From the NCBI RefSeq assembly GCF_026341825.1, contig NZ_JAPENY010000001.1, positions 2,170,001-2,234,000 on the forward strand: a stretch of DNA of 64,000 bases, given 5' to 3'. The position numbers and the translations under genes were made by a program. This DNA comes from Streptomyces sp. NBC_00620. GTDB taxonomy: Bacteria > Actinomycetota > Actinomycetes > Streptomycetales > Streptomycetaceae. Shown here one piece after another: positions 52,906 through 61,092 of the stretch. The notes below the pieces were generated by a model. That model ran no database searches. It was not told the DNA's origin and was given only the letters and a program-made list of their open reading frames with translations. Each line of letters begins with the position of its first letter. The stretch's first letter is position 1.

Positions 52906-52961
52906 GTTTAAAAGTTGAACCAACTTGAAGCAACTTGAATCAGCCTGATCGACTACTTGAA
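52906..52961. promoter_or_regulatory. Candidate MarR operator and ACTTGAA repeats between marR and the RibD-like gene
   Basis: GTTTAAAAGTTGAAC (52906-52920) is a near-palindrome, followed by direct repeats ACTTGAA at 52923, 52933 and 52955. The spacings of 10 and 22 bases place them on one face of the helix. Confidence 0.55.
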
Positions 52962-53001
52962 CCACTGAGAGCCGAGAGCTCGGAGCTGGAGGGTGCGCCC
53001 C

Positions 53002-54141
53002 ATGCCCCACCCCTACGTCCTGCTGTCCGCCGCCGTCTCCCTCGACGGCTTCCTCGACGACACCGGCCCCGAACGGCTGCTGCTCTCCGGCGCGGCCGAC
53101 TTCGACCGGGTCGACGAGGTACGGGCGTCCAGCGACGCGATCCTGGTCGGCGCCGGCACGCTCCGCACGGACAACCCCCGGCTGCTGGTCAACTCGGCCG
53201 AGCGGCGCGCGGCCCGGGTCGCCGCGGGGCGCTCCGAGTACCCGTTGAAGGTCACGGTCAGCGGGTCCGGTGACCTCGATCCCGGTGCGCAGTTCTGGCA
53301 CACCGGCGGCGAGAAGGTCGTCTATACGACGGACAAGGGCGCCGACCGGCTGCGCGGGCTGCGTGCGCTGGGGCTGGACGCCGACGTCGTCCCGGTCGGG
53401 ACCGAGGTGGACTGGCGGGCCGTCCTTGCGCACCTTCATGACGTACGAGGTGTGCGGCGCCTCATGGTCGAGGGGGGCGGGCGGGTGCACACGCAGTTGA
53501 TGCGGGAGGGGCTCGCGGACGAGTTGCAGCTTGCCGTCGCGCCGCTCTTCGTGGGGGAGGCGGACGCGCCTCGGCTCTTCGGGCCCGGCCCGTATCCCCT
53601 CGGGCGGATGCGGATGGTGGAGACGCGGGCCGTCGGGGACGTCGTGCTCATTCGGTACGTCCCCACCGCGCCCGGGGTCGGGGGGCTCGCCTCCGCCGCC
53701 GACCGGCACTGGCTGGGGGTCGCTTGTGAGCTGGCGGCGTTGTGTCCCGTGTCGGAGACCGCGTTCAGTGTGGGGGCGGTCGTGGTGGCGGCGGACGGGA
53801 CCGAGCTGGCGCGCGGGTACTCCCGGGAGGGGGGTGATTCCGTGGTGCACGCGGAGGAGGCGGCGCTTGCCAAGGTCGATGCCGGTGATCCGCGGCTGGC
53901 GTCGGCCACGGTGTACAGCAGTCTTGAGCCGTGTGCTCGGCGGGCGTCGCGGCCCCTGCCGTGTGCGCGGCTCATTCTTGACGCCGGGGTGCGGCGGGTT
54001 GTCACCGCTTGGCGGGAGCCGGACACGTTCGTGGCGGGGGCCGACGGGAGCGGGGTTCTTGAGGGGGCGGGGGCTTACGTGGTTGTGCTTCCGGAGTACG
54101 AGGAGCGGGCGGTGGCGCCCAATCGGCATCTGGTGGGGTAG
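53002..54141 (+). CDS. RibD-like bifunctional protein in reverse domain order (reductase-deaminase)
   Basis: 379 residues from the ATG at 53002; GGAGG at 52988-52992 fits this start better than the GTG it touches. Residues 1-230 are a RibD/dihydrofolate-reductase-like pyrimidine reductase (SAAVSLDGFLDD, DAILVGAGTLRTDNPRL, RLMVEGGGRVHTQL). Residues 240-379 are a zinc cytidine-deaminase domain with HAEEAAL and [18 protein letters not shown]. In ordinary RibD the deaminase comes first. It should do both steps after RibA, alongside a divergent MarR gene and ribA. Confidence 0.85.
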   Translation: MPHPYVLLSAAVSLDGFLDDTGPERLLLSGAADFDRVDEVRASSDAILVGAGTLRTDNPRLLVNSAERRAARVAAGRSEYPLKVTVSGSGDLDPGAQFWHTGGEKVVYTTDKGADRLRGLRALGLDADVVPVGTEVDWRAVLAHLHDVRGVRRLMVEGGGRVHTQLMREGLADELQLAVAPLFVGEADAPRLFGPGPYPLGRMRMVETRAVGDVVLIRYVPTAPGVGGLASAADRHWLGVACELAALCPVSETAFSVGAVVVAADGTELARGYSREGGDSVVHAEEAALAKVDAGDPRLASATVYSSLEPCARRASRPLPCARLILDAGVRRVVTAWREPDTFVAGADGSGVLEGAGAYVVVLPEYEERAVAPNRHLVG

Positions 54142-54160
54142 CGCGGGCGGGGTGCGTGGG

Positions 54161-54290
54161 GGCTGGTGTGGGGTGGGTTTTTCGCCCCCTCCGCCCCTGC
54201 CCGTCCCTTGTTCCTGGGGCTCCGCCCCAGACCCCGCTCCTCAAACGCCGGGGGGGCTGGATTTCGCCCCGGCCGGGGCGAAAAAGTCAC
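54161..54290 (+). repeat. Composite intergenic repeat, copy 2
   Basis: TTTTTCGCCCCCTCCGCCCC, a GGGGCTCCGCCCC stem, CAGACCCCGC, CCTCAAACGCCGG, then a perfect hairpin (54262-54283, arms TTTCGCCCCGG) that could terminate transcription. Same module order as at 4481-4612. Confidence 0.75.
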
Positions 54291-54377
54291 CCCGCGCCCG
54301 TGCGGCCTAAGAGATCCTGCGGCCCCGTCACCCACGCGTCAGGCTGCAACTGAGCCGACTCGGAGGCAGGAGCAGCG

Positions 54378-55589
54378 ATGGGTTCAGTGGGGCGGCGTGT
54401 GGTGGTGGTGCTGTTGGCGCCGTTGATGGTCGGGCTGGTGGCGTCGTGCGGGATGACGGGGCAGACGCGGACCGTGCGGGCGCGGCCCGAGGACGCGGCG
54501 TTCGAGCATCCCGGGGTGCTCGTCAGCAAGGACCAGCTGGCCGCCGTACGCGAGCACGTGGACGCGGGTAAGCAGCCGTGGCTGCAGGCGTTCCTGGACA
54601 TGCGGGACAGCAAGTACGGGTCGTACAAGTACCGGGCTGAGCCGTACGCGACCGTCGAGTGCCCGCCGGGCAGCCGGGCCGGGCACGGGTGCGTCGAGGA
54701 GCGCGAGGACGCCATCGCGGCGTACACGCAGGCATTGCTGTGGAGCATCACGGGCAAGCAGGAGCACGCCGACAAGGCGGTTCAGATCATGGACGCCTGG
54801 TCGGGGAAGGTGAAGAAGCACACGGCGGGGAACGCCGGGCTGCAGACCGCGTGGGCCGGGTCCACCTGGGCGCGGGCCGGGGAGATCGTGCGGCACACGG
54901 GAGCCACCTGGCCGGCGGCGAGCGTCGCGCGGTTCCAGAGCATGCTGCGGACCGCCTACCTTCCCGAGGTCAGCAAAAAAGTCCCGGACTTCAACGGGAA
55001 CTGGGATCTCGTCATGACCGATGCCGCGATCGGTATCGCCGTGTTCCTCGACGACCACAAGGCGTTCGGCGACGCCGTCGAGCGGTTCCGGCAGCGCGTG
55101 CCCGCGTACTTCTACCTGGCCAAGGACGGGAAGGTGCCGCTGACGCCCGTCGGCAGCACCGTCGACACCCCGCAGAAGCTGACCACGTACTGGTTCGGGC
55201 AGCGGCGGTACACGGACGGTGTCTCGCAGGAGACCTGCCGCAACTTCAAGCACGTCGGGTACTCGCTCGCCGCCACCGCACACATCGCCGAGACCGCCTG
55301 GCACCAGGGCATCGACCTCTACCGCGACGTCAAGGACCGGCTGAAGGCCGCGCTCGACTTCCACGCCAGGTACCAGATGGGGGAGACGGCGCCCGGGTGG
55401 CTGTGCGGTGGGCGGGTCGACCGGAACATGGGGCCCGACCTGGAGGTCGCGCTCAACCATCTGGAGGACCGGCTCGACGTCCACGTCCCGGCCGCCCACC
55501 GGTTGGCCGAGCAGACGAGGCCGTCCGGCACGGACGATCTGTTCGTCTCCTGGGAGACGCTCACGCACGCCGGGAATCCTGCCGACTGA
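54378..55589 (+). CDS. Alginate-lyase-like lipoprotein
   Basis: 403 residues. Signal MGSVGRRVVVVLLAPLMVGL ends in lipobox VASC. The mature protein is an alpha/alpha toroid of the alginate lyase family: HPGVLVSKDQLAAVREHVDA at the start, FNGNWDLVMTDAAIGIAVFL (the N and W of the catalytic region) and DGVSQETCRNFKHVGYSLAA with catalytic-type His. Substrate could be alginate or another uronate polymer. GGAGGCAGGAGC ribosome binding site. Single gene ending before tRNA-fMet. Confidence 0.82.
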   Translation: MGSVGRRVVVVLLAPLMVGLVASCGMTGQTRTVRARPEDAAFEHPGVLVSKDQLAAVREHVDAGKQPWLQAFLDMRDSKYGSYKYRAEPYATVECPPGSRAGHGCVEEREDAIAAYTQALLWSITGKQEHADKAVQIMDAWSGKVKKHTAGNAGLQTAWAGSTWARAGEIVRHTGATWPAASVARFQSMLRTAYLPEVSKKVPDFNGNWDLVMTDAAIGIAVFLDDHKAFGDAVERFRQRVPAYFYLAKDGKVPLTPVGSTVDTPQKLTTYWFGQRRYTDGVSQETCRNFKHVGYSLAATAHIAETAWHQGIDLYRDVKDRLKAALDFHARYQMGETAPGWLCGGRVDRNMGPDLEVALNHLEDRLDVHVPAAHRLAEQTRPSGTDDLFVSWETLTHAGNPAD

Positions 55590-55653
55590 GGGCCGACCGA
55601 GGGCCGACCGAGGGGTGACGGCAACGTTGGTAATGGGTGTCCCGCGAGTGGCG

Positions 55654-55659
55654 TATAGT
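55654..55659 (+). promoter_or_regulatory. -10-like TATAGT for initiator tRNA
   Basis: TATAGT lies 12 bases before the tRNA 5' end. The -35 is not obvious. Confidence 0.5.
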
Positions 55660-55671
55660 TGGGTTTAACGA

Positions 55672-55745
55672 CGCGGGGTGGAGCAGCTCGGTAGCTCGCT
55701 GGGCTCATAACCCAGAGGTCGCAGGTTCAAATCCTGTCCCCGCTA
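55672..55745 (+). tRNA. Initiator tRNA-Met (anticodon CAU)
   Basis: CGCGGGGTGGAGCAGCTCGG, anticodon stem CTGGG-CTCATAA-CCCAG with three consecutive G-C pairs next to the loop, T-loop GTTCAAATC, and an unpaired first base (C1 against U72). These two features mark the initiator. CCA not encoded. Confidence 0.95.
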
Positions 55746-55752
55746 CTGAAGG

Positions 55753-55792
55753 CCAAGGGCCGGAACTCGGATTCACGAGTTCCGGCCCTTGG
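55753..55792. terminator. Terminator of initiator tRNA
   Basis: CCAAGGGCCGGAACTCG and CGAGTTCCGGCCCTTGG, a perfect 17-bp stem with a six-base loop. Confidence 0.93.
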
Positions 55793-55807
55793 TGTATTCC
55801 GGGGGAC

Positions 55808-57109
55808 GTGTACGCATCCCCCGGAAGGTCCACAGGGGTCGCCCCCCGACCCCGCTCCGGGAAACCTGGACGGGTGGGGCAGCGAACAGGTACGCAGCGG
55901 GCGGGGGATCCGTACGACCCGCGCGACGGCTCGTACGACCCGGCATACGACCGGTCCGGTGGGCGGCTGCCCGGGGACCCCGTGCCCGATCCCGGGCTGG
56001 GTGACGGAGAGCCCGCCCGGTCGGCCGGAGCGAACCCGCGCAGGATCTCGTACACGCGCAGATTCGTCCGGGTGCTCCCCGTGCTGCTCATCGCCGCCGG
56101 CGCCCTGTACGAGTACCTCACGCCGAGGGATTTCACCGGCGGGCCCCTCTTCACTGCCGCCCCGCTGGTGGCGGCTCCCCTCTATTCGCTGCGCGGCACC
56201 GTGCTCACCGGCGTATCGGCCGTGGTGGCGGCGCTGGTGGTCCACACCCGGCTCGGCGTCGTCACGCAGGCCGAGGCGGTCACCGAGATGGCCACGGTGG
56301 CGACGGCCGCCGTGCTGGCCGCCCTCATCAACGTCCTCGTCCGGCGCGGCAACGCCCGCCTCGCCTCCGTCCGCGAGATCGCCGAGGCCGCTCAGCGCGC
56401 CGTACTGCCGGAGCCCGGCGAGCGGATCGGCGCGCTCGATGTCGCGGCGCGGTACGAGGCGGCGCAGGAGGACGCGTTCATCGGCGGGGACCTGTACGCG
56501 GTGCAGGAATCCCCGTACGGCGTACGGCTGGTCGTGGGTGACGTACGGGGCAAGGGGATGGGCGCCGTGGCGGCCGTCGCCGTCGTCATCGGGGCGTTCC
56601 GGGAGGCCGCCGAGCAGGAGGCGACGCTGGAGGCGGTCGCCGGGCGGCTCGAGCGGGCGCTGGAGCGCGAGGGCGCCCGGCGCGACGGCCTCGACGCCTT
56701 CGAGGGGTTCACGACGGCCGTCCTCGCGGAGATCCCGCGCGGCGAGGAGGTCGTACGGATCGTCAACCGCGGCCATCCGCCGCCGCTGCTCCTGCACGCG
56801 GACGGCACGCTCGTCACACTCGACGCCGGGGAGCCCGCACTGCCGCTAGGGCTGGGCGAGTTGGGCAGCCTGCCCGACCGTGCGCAGGAGGCGGAGTTCC
56901 CGAAGGGGGCCACGCTGCTCCTGCACACCGACGGGCTGTCCGAGGCCCGCGACGAGCGCGGGCGCTTCTACGATCCCGCGGCGTTCCTCACCGGACGGAC
57001 CTTCCCCGCGCCCGGCGCACTGCTCACCGCGCTCGCCAACGAGGTCCGCCGGCACTCGGGCGGCGGGACGACGGACGACATGGCGCTGCTCGCCGTACGG
57101 CGTCCGTGA
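55808..57109 (+). CDS. Membrane-linked SpoIIE/PP2C-type serine phosphatase
   Basis: 433 residues if it starts at the GTG at 55808 (GGGGGA just upstream); a GTG at 55874 is also possible. A Pro/Gly/Asp-rich cytosolic part leads to spans at about 90-185 (VLPVLLIAAGALYEYL, AALVVHTRLGVVT). A SpoIIE-type PPM domain fills the rest: AEAAQRAVLPEPGERIGALD, FIGGDLYAVQESPYGVRLVV, GDVRGKGMGAVAA, and RRHSGGGTTDDMALLAV, including metal-binding aspartates. Typical substrates are anti-anti-sigma factors; none is encoded nearby. Confidence 0.85.
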   Translation: MYASPGRSTGVAPRPRSGKPGRVGQRTGTQRAGDPYDPRDGSYDPAYDRSGGRLPGDPVPDPGLGDGEPARSAGANPRRISYTRRFVRVLPVLLIAAGALYEYLTPRDFTGGPLFTAAPLVAAPLYSLRGTVLTGVSAVVAALVVHTRLGVVTQAEAVTEMATVATAAVLAALINVLVRRGNARLASVREIAEAAQRAVLPEPGERIGALDVAARYEAAQEDAFIGGDLYAVQESPYGVRLVVGDVRGKGMGAVAAVAVVIGAFREAAEQEATLEAVAGRLERALEREGARRDGLDAFEGFTTAVLAEIPRGEEVVRIVNRGHPPPLLLHADGTLVTLDAGEPALPLGLGELGSLPDRAQEAEFPKGATLLLHTDGLSEARDERGRFYDPAAFLTGRTFPAPGALLTALANEVRRHSGGGTTDDMALLAVRRP

Positions 57110-57384
57110 GAGGTTCTGGCCCCGAAAGGTTCCGGCCCCGAGGGGTTCTGGCCTCCGTTGTCACCGGGGGTGATCGAGTGACGCCCCTCCGCATAACAAC
57201 TGACATACCGTCAAGAGTGTTGTGACTGATGAGGTGTGGTCAACTCGCCCGTTTTACGCCGGTGATGACCCGAAAGTCCTGGCCAGAAGCGTTAATGATC
57301 AGTCCGAACGGCTTGGAATCCGGTGCCCGCGTCTATTAACGTTCGATAACGCAGCGCGGTCGTCCCAGCCGTCACGAGAGACGG
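57110..57384 (+). promoter_or_regulatory. Promoter region of the riboswitch-controlled M23 gene
   Basis: 275 bases between the phosphatase stop and the aptamer. It includes AT-rich segments (AGCGTTAATGATCAG, TCTATTAACGTTCGATAACG) that probably hold the promoter. No gene supported. Confidence 0.45.
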
Positions 57385-57541
57385 CTCCGTGCGCATGCGC
57401 CTAATCCCGCAAGGGAGCCGGGGAACCACCAACTTGGGGTGAATCGAGCGTCTTTCGCAGTGGGAACACTGCGGTTGACGCGCGTAGGAGACCTTCCTGC
57501 TCCGAACCCGTCAGCTAACCCGGTAGGCGAGAAGGAAGGAA
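57385..57541 (+). ncRNA. c-di-AMP riboswitch (ydaO-yuaA class)
   Basis: Conserved blocks in order: CTAATCCCGCAAGGGAGCCG, GGGGAACCACCAACTTGGGG, TGAATC, GTAGGAGACCTTCCTGCTCC, GAACCCGTCAGCTAACCC, GGTAGGC and GAAGGAAGGA. This matches the ydaO consensus, including the pseudo-symmetric pockets. In Streptomyces these switches control peptidoglycan hydrolase genes; c-di-AMP binding turns them off. It ends 15 bases before the M23 gene's GTG, with that gene's ribosome binding site AAGGAG just after it. Confidence 0.93.
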
Positions 57542-57555
57542 AGGAGCACGCCCAC

Positions 57556-58587
57556 GTGGCGTCCAACCCGCCTGCCCAGGCAACCTCGTATCCGCCGAGC
57601 GAAACGCACACCTTCGTTTACGGCAAAGAAGACGAGGGCCCCCGGGAGGAGTGGAATCCCACCGAGGACTCCCTCCGTCCCATCCGCGGCCGGCACCGTG
57701 TCGGCAAGCAGCGCGGAGGCGGCGGACTCGCGCGCAGCTCCACCGTTCTGGGCGTCGGCGTCATAGCCGCGGTCGGCGCGGGCGGCATGGCCACCGCGGC
57801 GCCCAACAAGCCGCCGGTCTCGATCTCGCTGCCCGACCTGCCGTCCGTGAGCACGATCCTCTCGGACGACACCTCCGACGACGAGGCAGAGGGCTCCACC
57901 ACTCCGCTCAGCAGCGCCGGTCTGACCACTGCCGAGACCGAGCAGGGCACCGCGGACGCCGGCGAGGTCCTGCGCGCCCGCATCATGCAGCAGGCCGAGG
58001 TCCAGAAGGACCAGGCCGACACCGCGGCCCAGCAGGCCGCCCAGGCCGCCGCGGTGAAGAAGGCCGCCGACGACGCCGCCGCCGTGAAGAAGGCGGCCGA
58101 TGCCAAGGAAGCCGCCGCGAAGAAGAAGGCGGCGGAGGAGGCAGCGGCCAAGGCCGAGGCCGAGCGCCTCGCCGAGCTCGCCAAGAGCTACACGCTGCCG
58201 ACCTCCTCGTACACCATCACCTCGACCTTCGGTCAGGCCGGCTCGCTGTGGTCCTCCGGCTACCACACCGGTCTGGACTTCGCCGCGCCCACGGGCACGC
58301 TGATCAAGGCGATCCACAGCGGCACGATCACCTCGGCAGGCTGGGACGGGTCGTACGGCTACAAGACGGTGCTCACGCTCGACGACGGCACCGAGCTGTG
58401 GTTCGCCCACCAGTCCTCGATCAGCGTCAGCGTGGGGCAGAAGGTCGCCACCGGTGACGTCATCGGGCGCGTGGGTGCGACGGGCAATGTCACCGGGGCG
58501 CATCTGCACCTCGAGGTCCACCCCGGCGGCGCCGACACCGGGATCGACCCGATGGCCTGGCTGCAGAGCAAGGGCATCAATCCCTGA
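57556..58587 (+). CDS. M23 family metallo-endopeptidase with coiled-coil, riboswitch-controlled
   Basis: 343 residues from the GTG at 57556 (AAGGAG about ten bases upstream). Cytosolic/disordered 1-55, a hydrophobic export segment (LGVGVIAAVGAGGMATAAPN), then a long Ala/Lys/Glu coiled coil (about 140-215, AAVKKAADAKEAAAKKKAAE) and the LytM/M23 domain 230-343: HTGLDFAAPTGT holds the first zinc ligands (HxxxD), GAHLHLEVH the last (HxH). It should cut peptide cross-links in cell wall. Repression by c-di-AMP links wall opening to second-messenger level. Similar genes are involved in spore germination. Confidence 0.92.
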   Translation: MASNPPAQATSYPPSETHTFVYGKEDEGPREEWNPTEDSLRPIRGRHRVGKQRGGGGLARSSTVLGVGVIAAVGAGGMATAAPNKPPVSISLPDLPSVSTILSDDTSDDEAEGSTTPLSSAGLTTAETEQGTADAGEVLRARIMQQAEVQKDQADTAAQQAAQAAAVKKAADDAAAVKKAADAKEAAAKKKAAEEAAAKAEAERLAELAKSYTLPTSSYTITSTFGQAGSLWSSGYHTGLDFAAPTGTLIKAIHSGTITSAGWDGSYGYKTVLTLDDGTELWFAHQSSISVSVGQKVATGDVIGRVGATGNVTGAHLHLEVHPGGADTGIDPMAWLQSKGINP

Positions 58588-58698
58588 TACGTACGTTTCC
58601 TGATCCCCGGCGGTTCTGACGACACACCCCCCGACGTCAGGGCTGCCGGTCAGGTATGTGCGGAATACAGCCATCCGCTGGTGGCGTTGAGATCGAGC

Positions 58699-59643
58699 AT
58701 GACTTCTCTTCGCAAGCTTGGCTCGTCCGGCCTCGAGGTCTTCCCGCTCGCCCTCGGCGGCAACGTCTTCGGCTGGACCGCAGACGAGACCCGGTCCTTC
58801 GCCGTCCTCGACGCGTACGCCGCCGCGGGCGGCAACTTCCTCGACACGGCCGACTCGTACTCGGCGTGGATCGACGGCAACAAGGGCGGCGAGTCCGAGA
58901 CCATCATCGGCAAGTGGGTCAAGGCGCGCGGCAACCGGGCCGACGTCGTGATCGCCACCAAGGTCAGCCAGCACCCCGACTACCCGGGGCTGTCCGGCGC
59001 CAACATCAAGGCCGCGGCCGACGCGTCCCTGCACCGCCTGGGCACCGACTACATCGACCTCTACTTCACGCACTTCGACAAGCCCGAGGTGCCGGTCGAG
59101 GAGATCATCGGCGCGCTCGACGAGCTGGTGAAGGCCGGCAAGGTGCGCAACATCGCGGCCTCCAACATCTCACCCGAGCGGCTCCAGGAGTCCCTCGACT
59201 TCTCCGACCGCGAGGGCCTCGCCCGCTACGTCACCCTCCAACCGCACTACAACCTCGTCTCGCGCGACACCTACGAGGGCCCGCTGCGCGACATCGCCTC
59301 CCGCTCGGGCCTCGCTGCCGTCCCGTACTTCGCCCTCGCGGCCGGCTTCCTCACCGGCAAGTACCGGCCGGGTACGACGGTCGACTCCCCGCGTGCGGCG
59401 GGCGCGGGCAAGCACCTGGAGACCGAGCGGGGCCTTCGCGTGCTGGCCGCCCTCGACGAGGCCGCCCAGGCCCACGACGTCCCGGTCGCCACGGTCGCCC
59501 TGGCCTGGCTCGCCGCCCAGCCGACGGTCGCGGCACCGATCGCCTCGGCACGGGTGGTCGAGCAGCTTCCGGCCCTTGTGGGGGTGGCTGACCTCGTCCT
59601 CACGGACGCGGAGCTGGGCAGGCTGACTGAGGCGTCGGCTTAA
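58699..59643 (+). CDS. Aldo/keto reductase
   Basis: 314 residues from the ATG at 58699; an in-frame GTG 18 bases earlier is possible. Family marks: LRKLGSSGLEVFPLALGGNV at the start, NFLDTADSYSAW (catalytic Asp/Tyr), ATKVSQHP (catalytic Lys and following His), and near the C-terminus IASARVVEQLPALVGVADL (NADPH site). An NADPH-dependent carbonyl reductase of the oxidoreductase Tas-like class; substrate unknown. Single gene, convergent with the PrsW-like gene. Confidence 0.92.
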   Translation: MTSLRKLGSSGLEVFPLALGGNVFGWTADETRSFAVLDAYAAAGGNFLDTADSYSAWIDGNKGGESETIIGKWVKARGNRADVVIATKVSQHPDYPGLSGANIKAAADASLHRLGTDYIDLYFTHFDKPEVPVEEIIGALDELVKAGKVRNIAASNISPERLQESLDFSDREGLARYVTLQPHYNLVSRDTYEGPLRDIASRSGLAAVPYFALAAGFLTGKYRPGTTVDSPRAAGAGKHLETERGLRVLAALDEAAQAHDVPVATVALAWLAAQPTVAAPIASARVVEQLPALVGVADLVLTDAELGRLTEASA

Positions 59644-59673
59644 CCGTCGCCCGCGAGGGATCGATCGAGGGTT

Positions 59674-61023
59674 CTACGAGCGATACGGGTTGTACGCGGG
59701 GTACGGCGCCGCGGTCCCGTACGGCCCCGGGTGGGGCTGGTCGTACGTGGGCGGGTAGCCGTACGTCGGCCAGGGCGGGGGCACCGGAACCACCGGGACC
59801 GGCGCCGTCGCCCGTGCCGCGTACGCCAGGGCCGGGCGCGCGGCATCCCGGCGGAGCCACAGCTCGTGGAGCAACTTCCGTTCCCGTACGAGGAAGTCGG
59901 CGCCCGCGCGGCCGTCGCTCGCCCGGTGCCGCAGGAAGGCGAGCGAGGTCGCGTACGCCTCGTACTCGGCGACGGAGCGGGCGGCGGGCCTGCCTCCCAG
60001 GTGGCGGGCGGCGTACTGGCGGGCGAGCCGGCGCGCGTGCATCGAGCCGAGCACGTACGGCTCGGACGCGGACAGCCACCCGGCGGTGGCGTAGGCGGGC
60101 AGTTCCGCACGCACCGTGCGCAGTTCCCGCTGCCGGGTCCAGATGACCAGCCAGGTCAGCAGCGCGAACGCGGGCACCATGAACGTGGCGTACACCGCGA
60201 AGAACCCGAGCTCCCCGAAGCTCGACGAGCCGTTCCACATGGCGTGCATGCCCATGGCGAGCACGAGTCCGGCCAGGGGCAGCAGGACGCGGCGCACATG
60301 GTGGCGTTCGGCGGACAGGGCCGCGATGCCGAAGCCGATGCCGGTCAGGACCGTGAACAGCGGGTGCGCGAAGGGGGACATCACCACGCGCACGAAGAAG
60401 GTCGCGGCCGTGACGGATGTCAGCCCGCTGTCGCCGCTGAGCTGGTCGGTGCCGAAGGCGGTGCCGAGGTAGAGGATGTTCTCGGTGAAGGCGAAACCGG
60501 TGGCGGTGACCCCGGCGATGACCACCCCGTCGACGATCCCGGTGAAGTCCCGCCTGCGGAAGAGGAAGACCAGCAGGACGGCCGCCGCCTTCGCGGACTC
60601 CTCCACGATGGGCGCTATGACGGTCGCGCCGAGGGTGTCGGCGCTGGTCGGGTCGGCGGTCGCGGTCGCTATCCATCTGGTCGCGAAACTGTTGGCGACG
60701 ATCGCTATGAGCGCGGCCGCGCACGCGCCCCAGGCGAAGGCGAAGAGCAGGTTCCGCCAGGGGCCCGGTTCCACGCGGTCCAGCCAGCGGAACGCGGCGA
60801 CGAGGAGTGGGACGGGGAACACGGCGAGGCCGAGGCCGACCAGGAAGCCCTCGGTGCCGGTCTGCCGGCGGACCAGGGCCAGGATCACGAGCCCGGAGAT
60901 CGCGAGCAGGGTGACCAGCGCGCCGTACCGCACCCACTTTCTCTGCCACCAGTGCGCATGCCGCCGCGGTGCACCTTCGGCCGGGCCGGTGGGGTGCGTC
61001 GGGTACGGAGGGCAGGTGGCCAC
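59674..61023 (-). CDS. PrsW-family intramembrane protease
   Basis: 449 residues, about eight spans. The conserved PrsW motifs are all present: APIVEESAKAAAV (paired glutamates), GFAFTENILYLGTAF, and the late histidines in FAHPLFTVLTGIGFG and GMHAMWNGSS. In Bacillus PrsW cuts an anti-sigma factor under antimicrobial stress; substrates in Streptomyces are unknown. The C-terminal 110 residues are a cytosolic helical part followed by a Pro/Tyr-rich tail (PPPWPTYGYPPTYDQPHPGP). No anti-sigma gene is next to it. Confidence 0.88.
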   Translation of the reverse strand: MATCPPYPTHPTGPAEGAPRRHAHWWQRKWVRYGALVTLLAISGLVILALVRRQTGTEGFLVGLGLAVFPVPLLVAAFRWLDRVEPGPWRNLLFAFAWGACAAALIAIVANSFATRWIATATADPTSADTLGATVIAPIVEESAKAAAVLLVFLFRRRDFTGIVDGVVIAGVTATGFAFTENILYLGTAFGTDQLSGDSGLTSVTAATFFVRVVMSPFAHPLFTVLTGIGFGIAALSAERHHVRRVLLPLAGLVLAMGMHAMWNGSSSFGELGFFAVYATFMVPAFALLTWLVIWTRQRELRTVRAELPAYATAGWLSASEPYVLGSMHARRLARQYAARHLGGRPAARSVAEYEAYATSLAFLRHRASDGRAGADFLVRERKLLHELWLRRDAARPALAYAARATAPVPVVPVPPPWPTYGYPPTYDQPHPGPYGTAAPYPAYNPYRS

Positions 61024-61092
61024 GGCATCGACCCTAACGAGGGAGGGGCGCTGCCCGCGACGGTGCGTAGTGCCTGGTGCCGTCTTCCGGGC

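Noticed and set aside
52888..54129. N-terminal extension of the MarR frame across the RibD-like gene
   Set aside because: Antisense to a clear enzyme; the MarR protein starts at the ATG at 52887.
55637..55807. Upstream extension of the SpoIIE-type phosphatase
   Set aside because: The frame passes through the initiator tRNA and its terminator, so it cannot be translated from a normal mRNA.
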